Assembly: GCF_003248355.1 (NCBI RefSeq)
Contig: NZ_QKWY01000001.1
Coordinates: 950,001 to 1,014,000, forward strand
DNA length: 64,000 nt
Direction of reading: 5' to 3'
From: Streptomyces sp. AC1-42W
Lineage (GTDB): Bacteria > Actinomycetota > Actinomycetes > Streptomycetales > Streptomycetaceae
The notes under the pieces are model-generated. The model was not told the DNA's origin. It made no database searches and saw only the letters and a list, made by a program, of their open reading frames with translations. Position 1 is the stretch's first letter. Every line of letters begins with the position of its first letter. The position numbers and the translations under genes are program-made. This document shows positions 47,442 to 55,245 of the stretch, in pieces.

Positions 47442-49889
47442 ATGGTGACCTTCGCACAGGCGCAGGAGCGCGCGGACGAGTGGGTGAACGGTGACGTTCC
47501 GGCGTACCAGCACCGCGAGGTGCGGGTCCGTGAATTCGAACTCGGATTCGTGGTGTGGGCCGAGGACCGTCCGGACGGGCCGGTGTCGGACGGTGGCCGT
47601 CAGCGGCTGGTGATCGCGCGGGACAGTGGTGAGGCGACGCTGTGGCCCGGACTGCCGGTGGGTGAGGTGATCCGCCGGTACGAGGAGGAGTACGGCTCGC
47701 AGGACGTCGAGCCGGCCGCTCCGGCGCCGCCCGAGCGGGTGGACCTGAATCAGACGTCGTTCCTGCTGAGCCCGCCGGAGTGGTTGCAGGAGGCGGCGGA
47801 CAAGCTGGGTATCCCGGACCGGCGTGCCGAGCGGGACGACACCCCGCCGCCCGCCCCGGCCGCCCCGTCGTCGTTTCCGCCGCCGGCCCCGATCCCGTCG
47901 TCCCCGACGCCTTCGCAGGGCGGGTCCGTGGCGTACGAGCCGACCGCGTCGGACGGCGTGCCGGCGTCCTCGCTCCAGCCGCCCGTGGGCGCCACGCCCT
48001 GGGCCGGGACCGACACGAACACCGGCGCCGGCGCGGGCGACGCGGAGGTGGCGCTGACGGCGACCGCGTTCGCGCCGCCGCTCTCCGGCGCGGACGACGA
48101 GGAGGAGCTGCCCCCGGTCGTGCCGGCGGACGCTCCCACGGCGCTGATGCCGGGCGGCAGCCAGTTGCCGAAGACCGCGATCGCGCCGAGCCTGGGCGGC
48201 CACCCGGCGAACTCCGCCCCGCCGGTGCCGGGTCCTCCGGTGCCCGGTACGGCCGTGCCCGGACCGCCCGTTCCCGGTACCGCGGTGCCGGGCCCGCCCG
48301 TGCCCGGTGTGCCCGGTCCGCCGCCCGCGCCGGGGGTTCCCGGCCGGCACACCCCGCCGCCCGGTGGCGCGGGGGACATCGCCGACGCCGCGACGAGCAA
48401 GGCGGCCGTCCCGCCGCGCTCCCCGCGGGGCGGGACGCCTCCGCCGCCCGGTGCCCCCGGTGTTCCGGGTGTCCGGCCGGGTGCCCCGGTGCCGCCGCCG
48501 CCCTCGGGGCCGGGTGCGCCCGGCGCCCCGGCGGGCGGCTATGTGCCGACGCAGCTCGTCTCGCAGCTGGGCCCGCCCGGTGCCCCGCAGCCGCCCGGTC
48601 CGCCGACGCCGCCGCCCGGTGGCGGGGTGCACCAGGCCGCCACGATGTTCGCCGACCCCCACGCGGCCGGCCCGCACGCCCCGCAGCCGCCCGGCCCGCC
48701 CGGTGCCCCCGGCGCGCCCGCCGGGCAGCAGCCGCCGCCCCCGCCGCCGGGTGCGACGCCGCCGCCCGGTCCCGGCGGGGTGCACCATGCGGCGACGATG
48801 CTCGCCGGTCCGGGCCAGGTCGGTCCGGGCGCGCCGCAGCCGCCCGGCCCGCCGATGGGCGTACCGGGGCAGGCTCCGCCGCCGGCGTATGGCTATCCGC
48901 AGGCGCCCCCCGGTCAGCCGACCGTGGGTCCGGGCTACCAGGCGGTGCTGCGCTTCCGGGCGCCGGACGGCAGTGAGCAGCAGCTGATCCGCCGCTCGGC
49001 GCCGGGCACCCCGCACCCGGAGTGGCAGATGCTGCACGAGCTGCGGGCGATGAACGTTCCGCCGCAGCAGGTGATCGAGCTGCACACGGAGCTGGAGTCC
49101 TGCGAGCTGCCCGGCGGCTACTGCGCCCGGATGATCCGGGAGACCTGGCCGCAGGTGCGGATCACCTCCGTCGCCCCGTACGGCACGGATCACGCCAGCC
49201 GGCAGCAGGGCATGCAGCATCTGCTCACGCATCAGGGCGAGTTGCACCAGGTGGCGGACGGTCCCGCGCGGCCGGCGCCGGTGCGCGCGCCGCTGCCGCA
49301 GATGCAGCCGGCGCCGCCGGTTCCGCCGGAGGCGCTGGCGGAGGAGATGCTGCAGACCTTCGGTCCGCAGGGTGTGCTCCGCTTCGACCAGCGGGCGGTG
49401 TCCCGTCAGGGCGTGCCGGAGATCGTGGCGCGGACGCTGGTGTGGGCGGGGCTGCCCGCCGGCTTCGGGCCGTTCTTCTGGGCGCAGCCGGGTCAGCCGG
49501 TGGTGCCGACGCTGGCGGAGCTGGCCGCGCAGCGGCAGGTGCGGCCGGCTTCGGACGCCGGGTCGTACCTGGTGATGGGTTCGGACTTCGGCCGGGCGAT
49601 CTGCGTCCAGTACGGGACCGCGCACATCGTGGCGGTGCCGGTGGAGTCGGGTCCGGGCGGTGCGCCGGTGCCGCCGCAGTTCGTGAACACGGGGCTGCCG
49701 GAGTTCGTGCGCTGCATGGCGCTGCTGGGCCGGATGTGGCGGCTGCGGTACGGGCTGAACCCGGAGCAGGCGGGCCGCTGGACGGTGGATTTCCAGGCGC
49801 AGCTGGTGGCGCTGGACGCGGCGGCGCTGGCGTCGCCGGAGAGCTGGTGGTCGGTGCTGCTGGAACAGATGTGGGACGGGCTGATCTGA
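47442..49889 (+). CDS. Imm35/YrhB, proline-rich, deaminase and SUKH-4 fusion
   Basis: 815 residues. Residues 1-85 are a YrhB/Imm35 immunity domain (VTFAQAQERADEWVNGDVPA). Residues 130-500 are low-complexity Pro/Gly/Ala with PGPPVPGTAVPGPP repeats. Residues 505-610 look like an XOO_2897-type deaminase with LHTELESCELPGGYCARMIR (Glu and Cys ligands). Residues 640-815 are SUKH-4 (FGPQGVLRFDQRAVSRQGVP to the C-terminus). ATG at 47442 chosen over the overlapping GTG at 47433; both share GGAGG. No secretion signal. It may be an intracellular hub with immunity domains flanking a deaminase. Confidence 0.75.
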   Translation: MVTFAQAQERADEWVNGDVPAYQHREVRVREFELGFVVWAEDRPDGPVSDGGRQRLVIARDSGEATLWPGLPVGEVIRRYEEEYGSQDVEPAAPAPPERVDLNQTSFLLSPPEWLQEAADKLGIPDRRAERDDTPPPAPAAPSSFPPPAPIPSSPTPSQGGSVAYEPTASDGVPASSLQPPVGATPWAGTDTNTGAGAGDAEVALTATAFAPPLSGADDEEELPPVVPADAPTALMPGGSQLPKTAIAPSLGGHPANSAPPVPGPPVPGTAVPGPPVPGTAVPGPPVPGVPGPPPAPGVPGRHTPPPGGAGDIADAATSKAAVPPRSPRGGTPPPPGAPGVPGVRPGAPVPPPPSGPGAPGAPAGGYVPTQLVSQLGPPGAPQPPGPPTPPPGGGVHQAATMFADPHAAGPHAPQPPGPPGAPGAPAGQQPPPPPPGATPPPGPGGVHHAATMLAGPGQVGPGAPQPPGPPMGVPGQAPPPAYGYPQAPPGQPTVGPGYQAVLRFRAPDGSEQQLIRRSAPGTPHPEWQMLHELRAMNVPPQQVIELHTELESCELPGGYCARMIRETWPQVRITSVAPYGTDHASRQQGMQHLLTHQGELHQVADGPARPAPVRAPLPQMQPAPPVPPEALAEEMLQTFGPQGVLRFDQRAVSRQGVPEIVARTLVWAGLPAGFGPFFWAQPGQPVVPTLAELAAQRQVRPASDAGSYLVMGSDFGRAICVQYGTAHIVAVPVESGPGGAPVPPQFVNTGLPEFVRCMALLGRMWRLRYGLNPEQAGRWTVDFQAQLVALDAAALASPESWWSVLLEQMWDGLI

Positions 49890-49903
49890 CCGTTCCGTAC
49901 GCG

Positions 49904-49947
49904 AGGCGTGGTGCCCGGACCCCTGTGAGGGGCCGGGCACCACGCCT
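49904..49947 (+). terminator. Terminator after the SUKH-4 fusion
   Basis: AGGCGTGGTGCCCGG and CCGGGCACCACGCCT pair, extended by ACCCC/GGGG around TGTGA, followed by TTTC. 14 bases after the stop. Confidence 0.8.
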
Positions 49948-50085
49948 TTCGCCGGGTGTGATGCCGGTCGCTTCCGTCCGGAAAGCGCCGCATCGATTCC
50001 GACTTCCCCACCAATTGCCGCATCCTTGACGTATCGCTCGCCGCGCGGGCGTCGGATTCGGGATGATCGGAAAGAGGCGTCAGGG

Positions 50086-50979
50086 ATGAGTTCTGCACCG
50101 GGGTCCGCGTACGGGTTCGTCGGTGTACGGGGGCGTGGCTACCGGCCGGAGCAGGTGGACCGCGCGGTCGCGGCGCTCACCGCCGAGCGGGACGAGGCCG
50201 CGGCGCGGGTGGCCGCGCTCACGGAGCGGACGGAGCTGCTGGCGGCGGAGTCCGCCCGGCTGGACGAGGTCGTGGCGCGGCTGGAGCCCCAGGACTACGC
50301 GTCGCTGGGGGAGCGGGCGCAGCGGATTCTCGCGCTGGCCGCCGAGGAGGCGGGGGCGCTCGTGGCGGCCGCGCGCGAGGAGGCGCAGGCCCTGGGGGAC
50401 GAGGCGGACGCGGCGGCGCCGGCCCTGCGGGACGCGGCGCGGGCGGACGCGGACGCGGTGCGGGCGGCGGCGGTGGGCCGGGCCGACGAGGTGGTCGGGG
50501 TCGCCGGGGCGGCGGCCGGCGAGGTGCTGGAGGCGGCGCGCTCGGAGGCGGCGCGGCTGCGCGAGGAGGCCGCGTCCGCGATGGAGGCGACGCGTACCCG
50601 TACCGCGAGTGTGCTGGCGCATCAGGAGCAGGAGCACGCCGAGCGGTGGAAGGCGGCCGAGCGGGAGCTCGCGGAGGCGGAGGCGGCGCAGGCGGCCGGG
50701 CATGCCGCGCTGCTGGAGCGGGCGGAGGAGGATCTGGCGGCGGCGCGGCGGGTCCGGGCCGAGGCGGAGGAGGCCGCGCGGCACGGCCGGGAGGACGCCG
50801 AGGCGCGTGCGGCGGAGCTGCTCTCCCGTGCGCGGGTGCGCGAGGAGCGGGTGGTGCGCGAGACCGAGCGGATACTGCGGGAGCACGAGGAGGGCCGCGA
50901 GGAGGTCCAGGCGCACATGGCGCACGTGCGCAGTTCGCTCGCGGCGCTGACCGGGCGGGTGGCCCCGGCGCGGGACTGA
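50086..50979 (+). CDS. DivIVA-like coiled-coil protein (Scy/FilP-type)
   Basis: 297 residues from the ATG at 50086. A short start motif FVGVRGRGYRPEQVDRAVAA resembles the DivIVA N-terminus (Gly-Tyr-x3-Val-Asp). Then over 230 residues of heptad Ala/Glu/Arg coiled coil (EAGALVAAAREEAQALGDEA). Streptomyces calls such proteins cellulose-binding or DivIVA-domain proteins; their relatives Scy and FilP organise polar growth. It lies after the toxin genes but has its own promoter region behind their terminator. Confidence 0.8.
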   Translation: MSSAPGSAYGFVGVRGRGYRPEQVDRAVAALTAERDEAAARVAALTERTELLAAESARLDEVVARLEPQDYASLGERAQRILALAAEEAGALVAAAREEAQALGDEADAAAPALRDAARADADAVRAAAVGRADEVVGVAGAAAGEVLEAARSEAARLREEAASAMEATRTRTASVLAHQEQEHAERWKAAERELAEAEAAQAAGHAALLERAEEDLAAARRVRAEAEEAARHGREDAEARAAELLSRARVREERVVRETERILREHEEGREEVQAHMAHVRSSLAALTGRVAPARD

Positions 50980-51033
50980 CCGGCTTTCCCCGGCGGGCTC
51001 GCGGAGGGTGCTCGGGGTGTTCTCGGGGGTTTC

Positions 51034-51489
51034 TCAGGGGCGGGGCCAGGGGCGTCGGGAGAGCTGTTCGATGCTGCTGTTGAAGCGTTTGAGGTAGCCG
51101 GCGAAGGCGGCGATGTCGTCGTCCGGCCAGTCGTGCATGACCCGGTCCAGGGAGCGCACGACGCGTTCGCGTTCCGCGTCCAGGAGTTGCGCGCCCTCGT
51201 GGGTGATGCGGAACTTGCGGGCCATGCCGCCGTCCGGGTCGGGGATGCGTTCGGCGAGCCCGGCGCGGGCCACGGCGGCGGTCTGCCGGTTGAGGGTGGA
51301 GGCGTCGAGGCCGAAGGCGTCGCTCAGTTCGCCGTTGGACATGGGGCCCTGGACGCGGAGCCGGCTCAGCAGGATGTAGGCGCTGCGGTCCAGGAGGGCG
51401 TACTTGTGGCGTCCGCCGCGGTGGTCGGCGAGGCTGTGGCGGCCGAGGAGCATCTGCTCGTACTCCACCTCTTCCGTGGGCCTGGGCAT
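51034..51489 (-). CDS. MarR-family regulator
   Basis: 151 residues from the ATG at 51489 (GAGG upstream). Winged helix: LDRSAYILLSRLRVQGPMSN, GELSDAFGLDASTLNRQTAAV, then wing DPDGGMARKFRITHEG. It is divergent from the MFS exporter gene and probably represses it, releasing on binding of a toxic substrate. The gap holds a perfect 13-base dyad. Confidence 0.87.
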   Translation of the reverse strand: MPRPTEEVEYEQMLLGRHSLADHRGGRHKYALLDRSAYILLSRLRVQGPMSNGELSDAFGLDASTLNRQTAAVARAGLAERIPDPDGGMARKFRITHEGAQLLDAERERVVRSLDRVMHDWPDDDIAAFAGYLKRFNSSIEQLSRRPWPRP

Positions 51490-51554
51490 GTCTGCGGCCT
51501 CCTGCTTCTGCTGCGTGGGGACGGCGGTCCATTCTCGCATGCAGTGTGTACGAG

Positions 51555-51567
51555 ACACATAATGTGT
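51555..51567. promoter_or_regulatory. MarR operator candidate
   Basis: ACACAT-A-ATGTGT, a perfect 13-base dyad between the divergent MarR and MFS starts, flanked by TGTAC elements (51547 and 51583) in an AT-rich stretch likely to hold both promoters. Confidence 0.65.
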
Positions 51568-51646
51568 ATGACGCATTGAGCATGTACGATGCACGTCGCT
51601 GTCCCGGCAGGCGGGACCACCCCTACCCCCCGAGGAGTCCCCCTTC

Positions 51647-53104
51647 ATGGAAGCCCCCCAGCCGCAGGCCAGGACGGGCGGCGTCGTCGCCACCCTGGCC
51701 TTCGCCGGCACCGTGGCAGCGGTCATGCAGACGCTGGTCACGCCCCTCATCGCGGAACTGCCCCGGATGCTGGACACCTCGTCCTCCAACGCGGCCTGGG
51801 TCATCACCGTCACCCTGCTGGTCTCCGCGGTGTGTGTGCCGGTCTCCGGCCGGCTCGGCGACCTGCTCGGCAAGCGGCGGATGCTGCTCGCCTGCTCGGT
51901 GCCGCTGATCGTCGGCTCGGTGGTCTGCGCGCTCTCCTCCACCGTCGTCCCGATGATCGTCGGGCGCGGGCTCCAGGGCATGGGCATGGGCATGGTGCCG
52001 CTCGGCATCGCCCTGCTGCGCGACGTGGTGCCGCCGGAGAAGATGAGCTCGTCCATCGCCCTGGTCAGCGCCTCGCTCGGCATCGGCGGCGCGCTCGGCC
52101 TGCCGATCGCGTCGGCGGTCGCCCAGTACGCCAGCTGGCGCGTGCTGTTCTGGGGCTCGGCCGTGCTGGCCGCCGCCATCTGCGCGCTGATCTGGTTCCT
52201 GATCCCGGACGTCCCGGCCGGCGCCAAGGGGCAGCGCTTCGACGTGCCCGGCGCGCTCGGCCTGGCGGTCGGCCTGGTCGCCCTGCTGCTCGCCGTCTCC
52301 AAGGGCGCCGACTGGGGCTGGACCTCCACGACGACCACGGGCCTGTTCGCCGCCGCCGTCGTGGTGCTCATCGCCTGGGGCTTCTGGGAACTGCGCACCA
52401 CCGACCCGCTGGTGGACCTCCGCACCACGGCCCGCCCCCGGGTGCTGATCACCAACATCGCGTCGCTGTTCGTCGGATTCGGTATGTACGCCGGGATGCT
52501 GATCGCGCCTCAGCTGCTGCAGTTCCCCGAGGCCACCGGCTACGGGCTCGGCCAGTCGATGCTCCAGGCCGGTCTGTGGATGGCCCCCGGCGGCATCATG
52601 ATGATGCTGGTCTCCCCGCTGGGCGGGAAGCTCACCGACGCCCGCGGGCCCAAGTTCACCCTGATCTGCGGGGTCGCGGTCATCGCCGCCGCCTACGGCC
52701 TCGGCCTGCTGCTGATGGGCAGCGCCTGGGGCCTGATGCTGTTCCTCATGGTCAGCAGCGGCGGTGTGGGCCTGGCCTACGGGGCGATGCCGGCCCTCAT
52801 CATGAGCGCCGTCCCGGCCTCCGAGACCGCCGCGGCCAACGGCTTCAACACCCTCATGCGCGCTCTGGGCACCTCGGTCGGCGCCGCCGTCATCGGCGCC
52901 GTCCTCGCCCAGCTCACCACCGAGACGGGCGGCTACACCTTCACCTCCGAGGCGGGCTTCCGCATGGGCCTGATCGTCGGCTGCGGCGTCGCCCTGATCG
53001 CGGTGGCCGTCGCCGCCTTCATCCCGGCGACCCGCGCCACCACCGCCACCCCGGACACCTCCCCGGCCCCGGCGACCCCGGAAGCGGCCCCCGCCAAGAG
53101 CTGA
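51647..53104 (+). CDS. DHA2-type MFS multidrug exporter
   Basis: 485 residues with 14 predicted helices, the EmrB/QacA group. Motif A is GRLGDLLGKRRMLL near residue 67; motif C GIGGALGLPIASAVA near 145. Ends in a Thr/Pro/Ala-rich tail. Proton-driven export of drugs or metabolites. Controlled in all likelihood by the divergent MarR protein. Confidence 0.9.
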   Translation: MEAPQPQARTGGVVATLAFAGTVAAVMQTLVTPLIAELPRMLDTSSSNAAWVITVTLLVSAVCVPVSGRLGDLLGKRRMLLACSVPLIVGSVVCALSSTVVPMIVGRGLQGMGMGMVPLGIALLRDVVPPEKMSSSIALVSASLGIGGALGLPIASAVAQYASWRVLFWGSAVLAAAICALIWFLIPDVPAGAKGQRFDVPGALGLAVGLVALLLAVSKGADWGWTSTTTTGLFAAAVVVLIAWGFWELRTTDPLVDLRTTARPRVLITNIASLFVGFGMYAGMLIAPQLLQFPEATGYGLGQSMLQAGLWMAPGGIMMMLVSPLGGKLTDARGPKFTLICGVAVIAAAYGLGLLLMGSAWGLMLFLMVSSGGVGLAYGAMPALIMSAVPASETAAANGFNTLMRALGTSVGAAVIGAVLAQLTTETGGYTFTSEAGFRMGLIVGCGVALIAVAVAAFIPATRATTATPDTSPAPATPEAAPAKS

Positions 53105-53123
53105 CCCGGCCGCACCACCCACG

Positions 53124-53164
53124 CGACGCCCCCGCCCCGGTCCCCCGCCGGGACGGGGGCGTCG
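53124..53164 (+). terminator. Terminator after the MFS gene
   Basis: CGACGCCCCCGCCCCGG with CCGGGACGGGGGCGTCG, one mismatch, loop TCCCCCG. Confidence 0.75.
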
Positions 53165-53234
53165 TCATGTCAGCCGTGCGGCGCAGGCCCCGGGGGGGCA
53201 GCCCCTGAGACGGGCATGCTCCCGGGGGCGCAGT

Positions 53235-54227
53235 CCCCTAGACGAGTAGTTCCGAATGTTGATGGTCCGCCCGGAGACATGGCGAGGGCGCCCAAGATCG
53301 TTTTGTGACGAACGAAGACTTGGACGCCCTCATCACCGGACTGTACGTGAAGATCGACGACGAGATCGGAGGGGCCCGATGCCTGGGCAGGCCACCGCAG
53401 TTGAGTGATTCCGAGCTGGTCTGTCTGGCCGTCGCGCAGTCCCTGCTGGGCTTCGCCTCGGAAGCCCGCTGGCTGCGTTTCGCTCACGGCAACCTGAGTG
53501 CGATGTTCCCGTACCTGCCCAAGCGGCCGGGATACAACAAGCGGCTGCGTGCGGCGCTGCCGCTGGTGAAGAAGGCAATACGGATGCTCGCGGTGGACAC
53601 GGACTTCTGGTTCGACAACCAGTGGATCGTGGACTCCACGCCCGTGCCGTGCGGCATGTCCCGCCCGACGGTGAAGCGGTCGGACATGGCCGGCTGGGCC
53701 GGATACGGGTACTGCGCTTCGCACTCCCGCTTCTACTGGGGCCTGCGGCTCTTCCTGGTCTGCACGCCGACCGGCATGCCCATCACCTGGGCCCTGGCCA
53801 GCCCGAAGATCGACGAACGCGAGGTCCTGGCCGCGATGCTGGACCGCGAACCAGACCTGACCGCCGACCGGCCCGGTCTGCTCGTCATCGCGGACAAGGG
53901 CTTCGCCTCCAAGGAGTTCGAGACCGATCTCGCCTTCCGCGGCGCCCAGTTGCTCCGCCCGTCGTTCAAGCGGGAGAAGCGCCGCAAGGGCGAGTCGCTG
54001 CTCAAGTCGGTGCGGCAGCTGATCGAGTCGGTCAACGACACCTTGAAAGGCCAGCTCGACCTGGAGCAGCACGGCGGACGCACCTTCGAGGGCGTCGCCG
54101 TCCGTGTCGCCCAGCGCATCCTCGCGATGGCCGCCGCGATCTGGCACAACCACAAGACCGGAGCCCCGGTCCTGCGGTCGCTGACCGCATTCGATCACTG
54201 AACACATCGGAACTACTCGTCTAGGGG
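53235..54227 (+). mobile_element. Complete IS982-family insertion sequence
   Basis: 993 bases bounded by inverted repeats: CCCCTAGACGAGTAGTTCCG at 53235-53254 and its complement ending at 54227. It encodes one intact transposase. The flanks show no clear target duplication. It sits between the MFS terminator and the ABC exporter and interrupts no visible gene. Confidence 0.88.
53305..54201 (+). CDS. IS982-family transposase
   Basis: 298 residues. DDE-type enzyme: WIVDSTPVPCGMSRPTVKRS (first Asp), VIADKGFASKEFETDL (second Asp), then the Glu region RQLIESVNDTLKGQLDLEQH, with Tyr replaced as usual in this group. The N-terminus LSDSELVCLAVAQSLLGFAS is typical of the family. Frame intact, so the element may be active. 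Confidence 0.93.
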   Translation: MTNEDLDALITGLYVKIDDEIGGARCLGRPPQLSDSELVCLAVAQSLLGFASEARWLRFAHGNLSAMFPYLPKRPGYNKRLRAALPLVKKAIRMLAVDTDFWFDNQWIVDSTPVPCGMSRPTVKRSDMAGWAGYGYCASHSRFYWGLRLFLVCTPTGMPITWALASPKIDEREVLAAMLDREPDLTADRPGLLVIADKGFASKEFETDLAFRGAQLLRPSFKREKRRKGESLLKSVRQLIESVNDTLKGQLDLEQHGGRTFEGVAVRVAQRILAMAAAIWHNHKTGAPVLRSLTAFDH

Positions 54228-54456
54228 GCGCTCCCCACATCGGGCCAGGGGCCGTTCCTCCCGCTGGAGGACGTGGCGGGGTGGCCCCCCTCCGTAGCGT
54301 GTTCCACGTACCGCGGAGGGGCGGACCACAGGGGGCGGGGTGGGGAAAACCCCACCCGAAGACTGCGCTGCGCACCAGCGCGCCGGACCCCCTCCTGCCA
54401 GCAGACTTCACAGCAGAGGGCGACAACCCGTCGCCGACCGACTTAGGAGATATACC

Positions 54457-55245
54457 GTGACAACGGCTGTAACCATTCCCAGGCACGGGGGCACTGGAGG
54501 GCGTACGGCCGTGGCTGCGCGGGCGCGGCAGGTCGTCAAGGCGTACGGGACCGGCGAGACGCGGGTCGTCGCGCTGGACCACGTCGATGTGGACATCGCC
54601 CGCGGGCAGTTCACGGCGATCATGGGCCCGTCCGGCTCCGGCAAGTCGACGCTGATGCACTGCCTGGCCGGCCTCGACACCGTGACGTCCGGTCACATCC
54701 ACCTGGCCGACACCGAGATCACCGGCCTCAAGGACAAGAAGCTCACCCAACTCCGCCGCGACCGCATCGGGTTCATCTTCCAGGCGTTCAACCTGCTCCC
54801 GACGCTCAACGCGCTGGAGAACATCACGCTCCCGATGGACATCGCGGGCCGCAGGCCCGACGCCGGCTGGCTCAACCAGGTCGTGGAGACCGTGGGCCTC
54901 GCCGGCCGGCTCAAGCACCGCCCCACGCAGCTCTCCGGCGGCCAGCAGCAGCGCGTCGCCGTCGCGCGGGCCCTCGCCGCCAAGCCGGAGATCATCTTCG
55001 GCGACGAGCCCACCGGCAACCTGGACTCGCGGGCCGGCGCCGAGGTCCTGAGCTTCCTGCGCAAGTCCGTGGACGAGCTGGGCCAGACCATCGTCATGGT
55101 CACCCACGACCCGGTCGCCGCCTCCTACGCGGACCGGGTGCTCTACCTGGCGGACGGCCGCATCGTGGACGAGATGCTCAACCCCACCGCCGACCAGGTG
55201 CTGGACCGCATGAAGGACTTCGACGCGCGCGGGCGGACCTCATGA
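54457..55245 (+). CDS. ABC transporter ATP-binding protein (MacB/LolD type)
   Basis: 262 residues from the GTG at 54457, behind AGGAGATATACC, an excellent ribosome-binding site. Walker A GPSGSGKSTLMHCLAGLDTV near residue 52, signature LSGGQQQRVAVARALA near 155, Walker B EIIFGDEPTGNLDSRAG, His-loop VTHDP. It pairs with the FtsX-type permease that overlaps its stop. Such pairs export peptides, lipoproteins or antibiotics, or respond to cell-envelope stress. Confidence 0.93.
   Translation: MTTAVTIPRHGGTGGRTAVAARARQVVKAYGTGETRVVALDHVDVDIARGQFTAIMGPSGSGKSTLMHCLAGLDTVTSGHIHLADTEITGLKDKKLTQLRRDRIGFIFQAFNLLPTLNALENITLPMDIAGRRPDAGWLNQVVETVGLAGRLKHRPTQLSGGQQQRVAVARALAAKPEIIFGDEPTGNLDSRAGAEVLSFLRKSVDELGQTIVMVTHDPVAASYADRVLYLADGRIVDEMLNPTADQVLDRMKDFDARGRTS

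Noticed and set aside
47250..49943. Long antisense Arg/His-rich frame under the SUKH-4 fusion
   Set aside because: Complement of the Pro/Gly repeat region, with no plausible protein.
54445..54456. AGGAGATATACC as a sign of vector sequence
   Set aside because: It looks like a cloning-vector ribosome-binding site, but the flanks are ordinary Streptomyces sequence and no vector parts follow.
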